From the NCBI RefSeq assembly GCF_000819765.1, contig NZ_CDBT01000041.1, positions 598-49,043 of the forward strand: a stretch of 48,446 bases of DNA, given 5' to 3'. The position numbers and the translations under genes are program-made. Positions 9,910 through 18,803 of this stretch are shown one piece after another; the stretch's first letter is position 1, and every line of letters starts with the position of its first letter. Source of the stretch: Aeromonas bivalvium (GTDB taxonomy: Bacteria; Pseudomonadota; Gammaproteobacteria; Enterobacterales; Aeromonadaceae). The notes beneath the pieces were generated by a model. That model saw only the letters and a program-made list of their open reading frames with translations. It made no database searches and was not told the DNA's origin.

Positions 9910-10425
9910 ATGCCCAAACATCTCATTAAACGCTGGATGCCGGATCATAAAACGCTCAAGGAACACAAGCACTTACGCCTTTTTGGCGACCTGTTGCTCG
10001 ATGGCAACCTCTGGCACCTGAATCGCCGATCCGCCGCCGGCGCCTTCGCCGTCGGCCTCTTCATGGCCTGGATCCCCGTCCCCTTCCAGATGCTGCTGGC
10101 CGCTGGCGGCGCCATCTTCTGCCGGGTCAATCTGCCGCTGTCGGTTGCCCTGGTCTGGCTCACCAATCCCATCACCATGCCGCCGCTGTTTTACGCCGCC
10201 TATGTGGTGGGCTGCCACCTGCTCGGTCGCCCTCATCAACACGTGGAGATAGAGTTTACCTGGACCTGGCTGGTTTCGGTGTTCGAGACCATAGCCCCGC
10301 CTCTGTTGCTGGGTTCCCTGGTGCTGGCCATCATCAGCTCCGTCACCGGTTATGTGGTGGTGCGCAGCCTGTGGCGCCTGAGCATAGTGCGCCAATGGCG
10401 CAATCGGGGTGCGGGCAAGTCATGA
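9910..10425 (+). CDS. DUF2062 membrane protein, copy 1
   Basis: This 171-residue protein has the DUF2062 pattern: a short cytoplasmic start, then a FAVGLFMAWIPVPFQMLLAAGGAI segment near residue 46 and the LTNPITMPPLFYAAYVVG motif near residue 85, with a third hydrophobic span near residue 135. The family's function is unknown; an inner-membrane protein with three to four helices is inferred. It is divergent from comEC and overlaps a second DUF2062 gene. Confidence 0.88.
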   Translation: MPKHLIKRWMPDHKTLKEHKHLRLFGDLLLDGNLWHLNRRSAAGAFAVGLFMAWIPVPFQMLLAAGGAIFCRVNLPLSVALVWLTNPITMPPLFYAAYVVGCHLLGRPHQHVEIEFTWTWLVSVFETIAPPLLLGSLVLAIISSVTGYVVVRSLWRLSIVRQWRNRGAGKS

Positions 10426-10910
10426 TCCCCCCTTGGCGCAGCCGACTGCGGCTGACCCCGGAGCAGCTGCGCCAGCAGAAATGGTTCTCCCTGTTTGGCG
10501 ATCGCCTGCTCGCCCCGGCGCTGTGGCAATCCAGCCCCCGCGCCCTCTGCGGCGCCTGCGCCGCCGGCCTGTTCGCCGCCTGGATCCCCCTGCCCATGCA
10601 CAGCCTGGTCGCCGTCGGCCTGGCGCTGCTGTTTGGCTTCAACCTGCCCCTGGCCCTGCTGGCGGTCTGGTTCAACAACCCCCTCACCCTGCCCCTGATG
10701 TATCTGTGGGCCTATCGCACCGGTTGTGTCCTCCTCCACCAGACTCCCCTCCCCTTCCATCCCGAGTGGTCTCTAGCCTGGTTCGAGCAGGAGGCGCAGA
10801 GCCTGCTGCCCCCTTTTCTGCTCGGCAGCCTGCTGCTCGGCCTGCTCAGCGCCTTGCTGGGAGCCCTGATCTGCGCCCTGATCGTGCGCTGCTGGCCCCG
10901 CGTCCGCTGA
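10422..10910 (+). CDS. DUF2062 membrane protein, copy 2
   Basis: This 162-residue paralogue of the preceding gene shares the order of motifs: QKWFSLFGDRLL, AAGLFAAWIPLPMHSLVAVG and WFNNPLTLPLMYLWAYRTG. Its ATG overlaps the stop of copy 1 as ATGA, so the two are translationally coupled and probably made in equal amounts. A longer upstream start at 10371 would run through copy 1 and is rejected. Function unknown; a heteromeric membrane complex is a reasonable inference. Confidence 0.86.
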   Translation: MIPPWRSRLRLTPEQLRQQKWFSLFGDRLLAPALWQSSPRALCGACAAGLFAAWIPLPMHSLVAVGLALLFGFNLPLALLAVWFNNPLTLPLMYLWAYRTGCVLLHQTPLPFHPEWSLAWFEQEAQSLLPPFLLGSLLLGLLSALLGALICALIVRCWPRVR

Positions 10911-11010
10911 TCACTGCCCGCCTCCCCCACGCCCTTGTCAGCGGGCGGCCTTGACGCCACACTGAGTACAATCAATCAGTTGCTATCCGAACCCGTCGCA
11001 AGGAGTCCCC

Positions 11011-12540
11011 ATGGCCCATCCCATCATCCTCGCCTATGCCGGCAACGATCCTCTCTCGCTGCTCCCCGCCAAGGCCAACCGCCACGGCCTCATCACGGGG
11101 GCGACCGGGACCGGCAAGACGGTCACCCTGCAGGTGATGGCGGAAGGCTTCTCCAATCTGGGGGTCCCCGTCTTTCTGGCCGATGTGAAAGGGGATCTGA
11201 GCGGCCTGGGCGCCCCGGGTGCCTCTTCGGCCAAGCTGGAGGAGCGCCTCGGCCAGATGGGCATTGAGGCCCCCGCCTTTTGCGCCAGTCCCGTGGTGTT
11301 CTGGGATCTCTATGGCGAGCAGGGCCACCCGGTGCGCGCCACCATCTCCGACATGGGCCCCCTGCTGCTCTCCCGCCTGCTCGGTCTCAACGACACCCAG
11401 AGCGGCGTGCTGGAGCTGGTGTTCAAGGTGGCGGACGACGAGGGGCTCTTGCTGCTCGATCTCAAGGACCTGCGCGCCATGGTGCAGTTTGTCGGGGAAC
11501 ACGCCAAGACCCTCACCACCCGCTACGGCAATGTCTCCAGCGCCTCGGTGGGGGCCATACTGCGCAACCTGCTGACCCTGGAGCGGGCCGGGGCCGATCA
11601 CTTCTTCGGCGAGCCCATGCTCGACATCCAGGATCTGCTGCAGACCGACGAGCAGGGGCGCGGCCACATCAACATACTGGCGGCAGACAAGCTGACCCAG
11701 TCGAGCCGGCTCTACGCCTGCTTCCTGCTCTGGCTGCTCTCCGAGCTGTTCGAGCAGCTGCCCGAGGTGGGGGATCCGGACAAGCCCAAGCTGGTGTTCT
11801 TCTTCGACGAGGCCCACCTGCTGTTCAACGACACCCCCAAGGCGCTGCTGGAGAAGATAGAGCTGGTGGTGCGCCTCATCCGCTCCAAGGGGGTGGGGGT
11901 CTACTTCGTCACCCAGAGTCCGGCGGACATTCCCGCCAGCGTGCTGGGCCAGCTGGGCAACCGGGTGCAGCATGCGTTACGCGCCTTCACCCCCCAGGAT
12001 CAGAAGGCGGTGCGCATCGCCGCCGACACCCTGAGGGCCAATCCGGCCTTCGACGCCGCCGGCGTCATCACAGAACTTGGTGTCGGCGAGGCCCTGGTCT
12101 CCACCCTGGACGAGAAGGGGCGCCCGAACGTGGTAGAGCGGGCCCTGATGGCCCCCCCCGCCAGCCGGATAGGCCCCCTCTCGGTGGCCGAGCGTCAGGC
12201 CCTGATCCAGGGGTCCCTGCTGTTTGGCCAATACGAGCAGATCCAGGACAGGGAGTCCGCCTTCGAACGGCTGCAAGGAGCACCAGACGCGGACCAGGAC
12301 GCTCCCGCCGCCCCGGGCAAGGGTGCCAGGGGCAGCACACAGGCGGAGGATGAGGGCGGCCTGCTTGGATCCCTCAGTGAGATACTGTTCGGTCGCACCG
12401 GCCCCAGGGGCGGCCAGCATGATGGGGTGGTGCAGACGGCGGCCAAGAGCGTGGCCCGCACCCTGGGCAGCGAGGTGGGGCGTCAGCTGGTGCGCGGGGT
12501 GCTCGGCTCCCTGCTCGGCGGCAGCAAGCGCCGCCGCTAG
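11011..12540 (+). CDS. yjgR: YjgR/DUF853 family HerA-like ATPase
   Basis: This 509-residue cytoplasmic ATPase matches E. coli YjgR. Walker A GATGTGKT lies at about residues 30-37, [12 protein letters not shown] follows near residue 56, and the Walker B-like [10 protein letters not shown] near residue 267 is followed by an arginine-rich [18 protein letters not shown] segment. The family belongs to the FtsK/HerA group and its cellular role is unclear. The last 80 residues are low-complexity and end in a basic GGSKRRR tail. A good Shine-Dalgarno (AAGGAG) lies 5 nt before the ATG. Confidence 0.92.
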   Translation: MAHPIILAYAGNDPLSLLPAKANRHGLITGATGTGKTVTLQVMAEGFSNLGVPVFLADVKGDLSGLGAPGASSAKLEERLGQMGIEAPAFCASPVVFWDLYGEQGHPVRATISDMGPLLLSRLLGLNDTQSGVLELVFKVADDEGLLLLDLKDLRAMVQFVGEHAKTLTTRYGNVSSASVGAILRNLLTLERAGADHFFGEPMLDIQDLLQTDEQGRGHINILAADKLTQSSRLYACFLLWLLSELFEQLPEVGDPDKPKLVFFFDEAHLLFNDTPKALLEKIELVVRLIRSKGVGVYFVTQSPADIPASVLGQLGNRVQHALRAFTPQDQKAVRIAADTLRANPAFDAAGVITELGVGEALVSTLDEKGRPNVVERALMAPPASRIGPLSVAERQALIQGSLLFGQYEQIQDRESAFERLQGAPDADQDAPAAPGKGARGSTQAEDEGGLLGSLSEILFGRTGPRGGQHDGVVQTAAKSVARTLGSEVGRQLVRGVLGSLLGGSKRRR

Positions 12541-12558
12541 GGTGAGAGACCATATGAA

Positions 12559-12584
12559 GAGGGGCCCGCCATGGCGGGCCCCTC
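12559..12584. terminator. Bidirectional terminator between yjgR and aspC
   Basis: Twelve-base arms (12559-12570 and 12573-12584) form a GC-rich hairpin between the convergent 3' ends of yjgR and aspC. The plus strand continues GCATTT and the T-tract is weak on both sides. Confidence 0.7.
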
Positions 12585-12628
12585 GCATTTCAGGGCTGGA
12601 CGCGGCAGGCCGCGCCAGGCAACCGGGC

Positions 12629-13819
12629 TCAGAGCACCTTGGCGATGGCCTCGCACAGGGGATCTATGTTGGCATGGGTGATCCCCGCCACGCTGATGCG
12701 GCCAGACCCCACGATATAGATGCCGAACTCCTGCTTGAGCCGCTCCACCTGGGCCTTGTCCAGCCCGGAGAAGGAGAACATGCCGTTCTGCTCGCGAATG
12801 AAACCGAAGTCCTGGGCCACGCCCAGGGCCGCCAGCTTCTCCACCAGCAGCTCGCGCATCTCGCGAATGCGTACCCGCATCTCTGCCACCTCGTTCACCC
12901 ACTCGGCGTACAGCGCAGGATCCTGCACTATGGTGGTCACCACGGCGGCGCCATGGGAAGGGGGGTTGGAGTAGTTGGCACGGATCACCGTCTTGACCTG
13001 GGTAAAGGCCACGTCGGCTATCGCCTTGCTGGCACACACCAGGGTGAAGGCGCCGACCCGCTCGTTGTAGAGGCCGAAGTTCTTGGAAAACGAGCTGGCC
13101 ACCAGCAACTCGTCATGGCAGGCGGCGAAGATGCGCAGCCCCTCGGCATCTTCCTCGATGCCACGGGCAAAGCCCTGATAGGCGAAGTCGAACAGCGGCA
13201 ACCAGCCGGCGGCCACGCTCTGCTCGGCCAGGGCCTGCCACTGCTCCCGGGTGGGGTCGATGCCGGTCGGGTTGTGACAGCAACCATGGAGCAGCACCAG
13301 ATCCCCCGCCTTCGCCTCACAGAGGGATGCCTGCATGGCGGCAAAATCCAGTCCCTTGCTGGCCGGATCATAGTACTTGTACCACTTCACCTCGAGGCCG
13401 GCGGCCTGGAAGACGCTGACGTGGTTGGCCCAGGTCGGATCCGAAATCCAGACGGTCTTGCTGAGGTTGTTGCGCGCCACGAACTCGGCGGCGATGCGCA
13501 GGGCACCCGTGCCCCCCGGAGCCTGGGCGGTCTTGACCCGGCCGCTGTTGATGAGCTCGGCGCCCTTGCCAAACAGCAATTGCTGCACGATGGCGCCGTA
13601 GGCGGCCGTGCCTTCGATACCGAGGTAGTTCTTGCTCAGCTCATCGCCGAGCAGGCGCTGTTCTGCCTTCTTGACACTGCGCAGAATAGGAGTGGCACCA
13701 GATTCATCCTTGTAGATCCCGACCCCGAGATTGATCTTGTCGGTACGAGGATCGGCGCGGAAGGCTTCGGTCAGGCCCAGAATCGGATCCGCTGGGGCGG
13801 CAACAACCTTTTCAAACAT
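12629..13819 (-). CDS. aspC: Aspartate/aromatic aminotransferase
   Basis: This is a PLP-dependent class I transaminase interconverting aspartate/2-oxoglutarate and oxaloacetate/glutamate. The 396-residue protein aligns along its length with E. coli AspC ([12 protein letters not shown] start, CHNPTGIDP, then the PLP lysine in [15 protein letters not shown] near residue 246, and [13 protein letters not shown] with the substrate-binding arginine). TyrB is the closest alternative; sequence and length fit AspC better. Its Shine-Dalgarno GGGA lies 5 nt from the ATG. As in E. coli aspC-ompF, a porin gene lies nearby on the same strand. Confidence 0.93.
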   Translation of the reverse strand: MFEKVVAAPADPILGLTEAFRADPRTDKINLGVGIYKDESGATPILRSVKKAEQRLLGDELSKNYLGIEGTAAYGAIVQQLLFGKGAELINSGRVKTAQAPGGTGALRIAAEFVARNNLSKTVWISDPTWANHVSVFQAAGLEVKWYKYYDPASKGLDFAAMQASLCEAKAGDLVLLHGCCHNPTGIDPTREQWQALAEQSVAAGWLPLFDFAYQGFARGIEEDAEGLRIFAACHDELLVASSFSKNFGLYNERVGAFTLVCASKAIADVAFTQVKTVIRANYSNPPSHGAAVVTTIVQDPALYAEWVNEVAEMRVRIREMRELLVEKLAALGVAQDFGFIREQNGMFSFSGLDKAQVERLKQEFGIYIVGSGRISVAGITHANIDPLCEAIAKVL

Positions 13820-13959
13820 GGTTTTCCCTGTGTTCCATTGATTTTATGGGGGGGCGTCCTGGATGGTAAACACCGCGCCCCTTGGGCGGCGCGGCGCCTT
13901 CCTTTATACCACCCGTCATCTTGTGGGAAAACCGCTTTTTCGCCTCCCGTTTCACCGGG

Positions 13960-14901
13960 TCAACCGAGCGCCTGCCACGTCAGCGCCAGGGCCATCACCT
14001 CGGCCCCCAGCCCTTGCTGCGCGGCGATCAGAGGGTGACAGGCGCGGCACAGTGCCTGGGGCAGCTGACTCGGCTCCCAGCCGCGATGATCGGCCAGCGA
14101 AGTGGCATAGGTCGCCATGAAAGGCGCCAGATCCCGGGGCAACCACCAGCTGGCGGGGCGAGCGAAACGCGCCGCCAGGGCCTGCACCCGGGCGGCGCCG
14201 GCGGGGTCCAGATCCGTCACATGATGCCAGCTCACCCCGGGGGGCAAGGCGGCCAGCAAGGGCGCGAGCAGATGAAGCGCCTCGCACGGAGCCCACGCCA
14301 GCAGGGCATCGTCGGGCAGGGCCAGCTCGGCGAACACCCCGAGGCACTCGGTGGTGATGAGGCGGGCAGGCTCATCGCCGGGCCAGATCAGCTTGCCAAG
14401 CCCGGTCAGGCTGCGCTCGGGCAGGCTCACCTCCCCGAGGGTCTGCAACCAGGGGCCGGCATCGAGCAGCTGTCCCCCTTGCAGAAACAGGCTGAAGGGG
14501 CGACTTGCCCTCAGCCTGAGTGCGGCATCGGCGCACAGCCCTACCCCCTTGTCTTCGAAATCGATCTGCTCGGCCGCGCTGAAGGGCTGCCCCCCCTTGC
14601 GATAGAGGGCGGCGAGCACATCCCGATTGACCCTCTCCTTGAGCTGCCAGCCCTGGCCGTGGATCCACTCCTCCGGACTCGGCGGGGCGCAGGCCAGGCT
14701 GGCCAGGGTCAGCTCCCGCTGCAGGTAGCGCCGTCCCGCCGGGGTGAGCTCGACCTGCTGGCCGCCAAGGGAGTGAAGCAGTTGATTGTCACGGAGCAGG
14801 GCGACCAGGGGCTGAAGGTTACGATCGCGCACCCGCACCCGCGCTTGCGCCAGCAGCTCTCTTGCGAATGCCTGCCATGCAGGATGAGTGAAATCAATCA
14901 A
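13960..14901 (-). CDS. Stand-alone Toprim-like protein, DUF2220/JetD-like
   Basis: I do not recognise a named orthologue for this 313-residue protein. The N-terminal 110 residues look helical with winged-helix-like stretches (LTPAGRRYLQREL). The C-terminal half has a Toprim-like layout: a hydrophobic strand ending in an acidic residue (LITTE185), then HHVTD230LD232PAG about 45 residues later, resembling the E...DxD pattern and the DIDPxG-type motif of DUF2220 proteins such as Wadjet JetD. No jetA, jetB or jetC-like genes are nearby. Translation starts at TTG with AAGGAG 6 nt upstream. Assignment to the Toprim superfamily is an inference from the motif. Confidence 0.7.
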   Translation of the reverse strand: MIDFTHPAWQAFARELLAQARVRVRDRNLQPLVALLRDNQLLHSLGGQQVELTPAGRRYLQRELTLASLACAPPSPEEWIHGQGWQLKERVNRDVLAALYRKGGQPFSAAEQIDFEDKGVGLCADAALRLRASRPFSLFLQGGQLLDAGPWLQTLGEVSLPERSLTGLGKLIWPGDEPARLITTECLGVFAELALPDDALLAWAPCEALHLLAPLLAALPPGVSWHHVTDLDPAGAARVQALAARFARPASWWLPRDLAPFMATYATSLADHRGWEPSQLPQALCRACHPLIAAQQGLGAEVMALALTWQALG

Positions 14902-14907
14902 GGCCCG

Positions 14908-14913
14908 CTCCTT
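14908..14913 (-). promoter_or_regulatory. Shine-Dalgarno fixing the TTG start of the Toprim-like gene
   Basis: The minus-strand AAGGAG sits 6 nt upstream of TTG 14901. The next in-frame ATG lies deep inside the protein, so this strong site decides the start. Confidence 0.65.
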
Positions 14914-15024
14914 CCCTGTCGGGGCAACAAGCTGATTAATCTAACGAATATCGATGGCGATACCAAGCCGATGAGGTTGGCAATGTGATGCGGCGCAGGC
15001 CGCCAGGGGCAGGGCAGAAAAGCA

Positions 15025-15050
15025 AAACGGCCAAGCAAGCTTGGCCGTTT
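15025..15050 (-). terminator. Porin gene terminator
   Basis: A perfect 11-bp stem (15025-15035 with 15040-15050) with a 4-nt loop is followed by TTTTGCTTTT on the minus strand, about 40 bp after the porin stop. Confidence 0.92.
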
Positions 15051-15090
15051 CATCAACTCTTTCAAACTTCCCTACGAGAGGGAGGCGTGA

Positions 15091-16197
15091 TTAGAAGTTG
15101 TATTGCAGGGCAACAGTCCACTCGTCGTCCAGGTTGTCGATACCCTGGATCTTGTACTCGGTGTAGGCCTTGAACTTGGAAGTGAAGTTGTACTGAACGC
15201 CCAGCAGGGTTTCGTCAACTTGATCTTCGTAGCTGCTGTCGTTGGCCTTGGTTTCGGTGAAGTTGTAGCCAGCCAGGAAGGTCCAGGCGTCTACGTTGTA
15301 GGAAGCAGCCAGCTCGTAGCCACGGCCCTTGCCATCCCAACCGGTGTTGTCGTTGTCAACTTTACCCTGGGTGTACATACCGGCGAAGTAGAAGCCGTTG
15401 ATGGCGTAGTTGGCACCGATGGCCCACTCGTCCTTGTCACCCTTGTCACCGGTGGATTTGTTTTCCAGCTCGGAGGTGGAGTAGGCGGCGTCGAAGCCCA
15501 GACCGAAGTCGAAGTCGTAACCGGCAGCGGCTGCGAAGCCGTAGTTGCGCTTCACAGACGGACCAAACAGGTCGGTCTCTTTGATGCCACCACCGACGTC
15601 GGTCACTTTCACAGCAACGTCATCGTTGGTCTGGTAGGACAGCTTGCCGGAGAAACCGCCGAAGCTGTTGGAGTAGATGACCTGGCCTTCCTGACGACCG
15701 TCGTAGAAGTTACCTACGTCACCCCATTCGTTGAAGATATCGGTCGCTTCCAGAGCGTCGTAGAAAGCGGTGTCGGTCTGACCGAAGATGATCTTACCGT
15801 ACTGGCTGCCGTCCAGACCTACGTAGATGTGACGGGAGTTGAATTTGTTGTCGGAGTTCTCGGCAGAAACCTGCCACTCGGTCTTGGCGATACCAGACCA
15901 GGTGTCGTTCAGGGCGACTTTACCGGACCAACCCAGACGGGAAGAACCAACCAGCTCGCCATCAACATCTTCGTAACCACCGGCAGAACCGGGAACGAAA
16001 ACGGTGGTGCCAGTTTTGCTGTCGAATTTATAGGAGTCGTCAGTACCGTCAACGGCTTTGTTGTGGTCGCCGTAATAGTTAGCCTGAACACGGCCGTAAA
16101 CGTCAAAAGTCACACCGTCTTTGTCATAGATGACAGCTGCGTTAGCGGCGGATGCGAACAGAGCCGGGATAGCAATAGCCAGAATTGTCTTTTTCAT
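15091..16197 (-). CDS. Gram-negative general porin (OmpC/OmpF-like)
   Basis: This is an outer-membrane beta-barrel porin for small hydrophilic solutes. The 368-residue precursor has a clear Sec signal (MKKTILAIAIPALFASAANA, cleavage before AVIYDKDG), a first strand VTFDVYGRVQANYY, alternating aromatic beta-strands and the C-terminal phenylalanine needed for BAM recognition (VALQYNF). Acidic and glycine-rich loops fit a cation-selective trimeric porin. The ATG at 16197 is used; an in-frame TTG three codons upstream would spoil the signal peptide. Codon use is strongly biased toward frequent codons, as expected for an abundant protein. It may be one of the major Aeromonas porins; the exact type cannot be set. 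Confidence 0.93.
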   Translation of the reverse strand: MKKTILAIAIPALFASAANAAVIYDKDGVTFDVYGRVQANYYGDHNKAVDGTDDSYKFDSKTGTTVFVPGSAGGYEDVDGELVGSSRLGWSGKVALNDTWSGIAKTEWQVSAENSDNKFNSRHIYVGLDGSQYGKIIFGQTDTAFYDALEATDIFNEWGDVGNFYDGRQEGQVIYSNSFGGFSGKLSYQTNDDVAVKVTDVGGGIKETDLFGPSVKRNYGFAAAAGYDFDFGLGFDAAYSTSELENKSTGDKGDKDEWAIGANYAINGFYFAGMYTQGKVDNDNTGWDGKGRGYELAASYNVDAWTFLAGYNFTETKANDSSYEDQVDETLLGVQYNFTSKFKAYTEYKIQGIDNLDDEWTVALQYNF

Positions 16198-16281
16198 AGT
16201 TTCCAATGCCTACTGTAATTAAACACTAAGTTGTTGTTATTCCCTGTGTTAGCGATGTTCTTTGCATCACTATGGGGCCCG

Positions 16282-16310
16282 AGACTAGCACCGGGTTTTG
16301 CAATCCGCAA
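16282..16310 (-). promoter_or_regulatory. Possible porin promoter
   Basis: On the minus strand TTGCGG (16310-16305) and TAGTCT (16287-16282) are separated by 17 bp. Both are poor matches, as is common for activator-dependent porin promoters. It would give a leader of roughly 80 nt, room for small-RNA or regulator control. Confidence 0.35.
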
Positions 16311-16349
16311 TGAAAAAACTTGGAACTTTCTGGCGGATCCATAGTCATA

Positions 16350-16428
16350 GGGGAAAAAATGTGATCCTCCTCTCATCTCTTTCCCCCTGCCAAGGGAAAA
16401 CGTTTACAGCGAAAAACGCTGCTTTTTT
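16350..16428 (+). ncRNA. Candidate small RNA divergent from the porin gene
   Basis: The 365-bp gap between the porin and dinG carries a plus-strand terminator at 16407-16428 with no gene ending there. Upstream of it, the stretch beginning near 16353 contains a possible stem (AGGGGAAA near 16353-16360 pairing with TTTCCCCCT at 16380-16388). A short RNA ending at the terminator is therefore plausible, in the position E. coli MicF holds relative to ompC. The 5' end and promoter are guesses: TTGGAA at about 16320 is a weak -35. An alternative is a leader or attenuator for dinG. Confidence 0.3.
16407..16428 (+). terminator. Rho-independent terminator upstream of dinG
   Basis: CAGCG (16407-16411), an A5 loop and CGCTG (16417-16421) form a 5-bp stem followed by C and six T residues on the plus strand. 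It lies 150 bp before dinG, where no plus-strand protein gene ends. Confidence 0.65.
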
Positions 16429-16577
16429 ATGCTCGCTGAGGGGAGTCGTCCATCCCCCAACCGCTGTGTTGGCATATTTGGCGGCGGCCATGGCAAGGGG
16501 GTCTCATCCCTGCCTCGACCCGGGCGCCGGGTTGCGGGTATCCTGTCACCCCAACCCCAGCCATGATCTGCCAATCC

Positions 16578-18650
16578 ATGTTATCGACCCGTCTCAAAGC
16601 CAGTATTCGCGCCACCTATCGCCAGATAGCCGACGGCCTGCCCGGCTTTGTGCCCCGCAGGGAGCAGAACTTCCTGGTGGCCGAGATAGCCAAGACCCTC
16701 ACCGGGGAGTACGACAGGTCTCGCCGCATCCTGGTGGCCGAGGCGGGCACCGGGATAGGCAAATCCCTCTCCTATGCCCAGGGCGCCATCCCGGTGGCGC
16801 GGCTCACCCAGAAGAAGCTCATCATCTCCACCGCCACTGTGGCGTTGCAAGAGCAGCTGATCCACAAGGATCTGCCCTTCTATCATCGCCACAGCGAGCT
16901 GCCGTTTCGCTTCATGCTGGTCAAGGGGCGCCAGCGTTACTGCTGCGAACACCTGCTGGAGCAGGCGGCCAGCGGCGCCGACATGAGCAACTTCGAGTTC
17001 GACTTCGAGGCCTTGAGCAAACACAAGCCAAGTGCCGGAGATCAGCGCCTCTACCAGGCTCTGTGGCAGGCCTACACCGACGGCAAGTGGGACGGAGACA
17101 GGGACAACTGGCCAGACCCCATTCCGGATCCGGGCTGGCTGCGCATCGCCGCCGACCGCCACACCTGCAACAAGGCGCTGAGTCACCATCAGCACTGCCC
17201 GTTTCATCGCGCCAGGAACGACATGGAGGCGGCCGATGTGCTGGTGGTCAATCATGCCCTGCTGCTCTCCGACCTCACCATGGGAGGGGGCATCATTCTG
17301 CCGAGCCCGGACGAGTGCCTCTATGTGCTCGACGAGGCCCATCACCTGCCCACCATAGCCCGGGATCACGGCGCCGCCAGCGCCAACATCAAGGGATCCC
17401 GCCGCTGGCTGGAGAAGCTGGCCCAGAGCAGCGGCAAGCTGGCCCGGGCCCTCAACAAGGAGAGCCTGCTCGATCCCCAGCTCAAGCTGCAAGACGCGCT
17501 CGCTTCCCTGCAACCGGATCTCAAGGCCCTCGAGCAGTGGCTCGCCGCCCACGAGGGCTTGCTGAGTCCGGAGGGACAGCACAGGTTCGAGGGCGGGATA
17601 CTGCCCGATCCGCTGCCCATGCTGGCCGAAAACCTGAAAGAGGCGAGCAAGAAGGCGTTGCGGGCGCTGGACCGGATGCAGGGCGCCATCGGCGAGGCCC
17701 TCAAAGATGGCGAGATCCGCCGCAAGGAGGCCGAACCCCTGCTGGCCGAAACCGGCTTTCACCTGCAGCGACTGGAGAGTTTCACCGCCCTGTGGGAGAT
17801 GCTGGGTCGCCATGTCCCCGAGGGCAAGACCCCCCTGGCCCGCTGGATGGTCAGAGGCGAGGATGGGGACACCTGGCTGCACGCCTCCCCCATCGAGGTC
17901 GGCTATCTGCTGGAGGAGTGGCTCTGGTCCCGCTGCATCGGCGCCGTGCTGGTCTCGGCCACCCTCACCGCCCTCTCCTCTTTCAGCTACTTTCGCCATC
18001 AGGTGGGGCTCAAGGAGCACGACGGCACCCGCTATCTGCGCCTGCGCTCCCCCTTCGATTACCACAAGGCCGAGCTCTATCTGCCAAAAATGACCCATGA
18101 ACCGAGCGCCCCCGGCTTTACCCAGGAGCTGATCGATACCCTGCCTCGGCTGGTGGCCGGCAAGGAGGCGAGCCTGGTGCTGTTTTCCTCCTACCGGCAG
18201 ATGAACGAGGTCGCCCAGGGGGTGAGGGCCAAGGGGCTCTCTTTGCTGGTGCAGGGGGAGGCGTCTCGCCATGCCCTGCTGACCCTGCACAAGCAGAAAT
18301 GCGACGGCGGCCAGGCCAGCATCTTGTTCGGCACCGGCAGCTTCTCGGAAGGGCTGGACCTGCCCGGCCATTACCTCACCAACCTGGTGATCACCAAGCT
18401 CCCGTTCGCGGTGCCCAACTCCCCGGTGGAAGAGGCGACCGCCGAATGGGTCGAGCAGCGCGGTGGCAACCCCTTCCTCCAGCTGACGGTGCCGGAGGCG
18501 TCCCGCAAGCTGATCCAGGCCTGCGGCCGTCTCATCCGCAAGGAGACGGATCTGGGCCGGGTGACCATTCTCGATCGCCGCCTGCTCACCAAGCGTTACG
18601 GCAAGGGGCTGCTCGATGCCCTGCCGCCCTTCACCCGCCGCATCGAGTGA
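16578..18650 (+). CDS. dinG: ATP-dependent DNA helicase DinG
   Basis: DinG is an XPD-like superfamily 2 helicase with an iron-sulfur cluster that unwinds forked DNA, D-loops and R-loops. The 690-residue protein has Walker A AEAGTGIGKSLSYA near residue 54, the cluster-cysteine region (RYCCEH, then TCNKALSHHQHCPFH), the DEAH box in YVLDEAHHLPT, SATLTALSSF and the C-terminal QACGRLIRKE motif VI. E. coli DinG has 716 residues. The start is uncertain: ATG at 16578 (MLSTRLKASI) matches E. coli better than ATG at 16563, and neither has a clear Shine-Dalgarno. I found no LexA box (CTGT-N8-ACAG) upstream, although E. coli dinG is SOS-controlled. Confidence 0.93.
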   Translation: MLSTRLKASIRATYRQIADGLPGFVPRREQNFLVAEIAKTLTGEYDRSRRILVAEAGTGIGKSLSYAQGAIPVARLTQKKLIISTATVALQEQLIHKDLPFYHRHSELPFRFMLVKGRQRYCCEHLLEQAASGADMSNFEFDFEALSKHKPSAGDQRLYQALWQAYTDGKWDGDRDNWPDPIPDPGWLRIAADRHTCNKALSHHQHCPFHRARNDMEAADVLVVNHALLLSDLTMGGGIILPSPDECLYVLDEAHHLPTIARDHGAASANIKGSRRWLEKLAQSSGKLARALNKESLLDPQLKLQDALASLQPDLKALEQWLAAHEGLLSPEGQHRFEGGILPDPLPMLAENLKEASKKALRALDRMQGAIGEALKDGEIRRKEAEPLLAETGFHLQRLESFTALWEMLGRHVPEGKTPLARWMVRGEDGDTWLHASPIEVGYLLEEWLWSRCIGAVLVSATLTALSSFSYFRHQVGLKEHDGTRYLRLRSPFDYHKAELYLPKMTHEPSAPGFTQELIDTLPRLVAGKEASLVLFSSYRQMNEVAQGVRAKGLSLLVQGEASRHALLTLHKQKCDGGQASILFGTGSFSEGLDLPGHYLTNLVITKLPFAVPNSPVEEATAEWVEQRGGNPFLQLTVPEASRKLIQACGRLIRKETDLGRVTILDRRLLTKRYGKGLLDALPPFTRRIE

Positions 18651-18803
18651 CAGCGGCCGCCCTCGCTATTGAGAAACAGAGGAATAGAGGAGGTCCGGCC
18701 CGGGCTCGAATCGGCGCCCCTTGGCTATTGCCGCCCACGGCCAAACCTGTAAAAATGGCCCCTGTTTTCAGCAGGCCATCGCCTGACTGTTCAAGGAGAA
18801 GAA

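Noticed and set aside
16207..16562. LexA box upstream of dinG
   Set aside because: No CTGT-N8-ACAG or close variant found; the CTG...CAG pairs present have wrong spacing.
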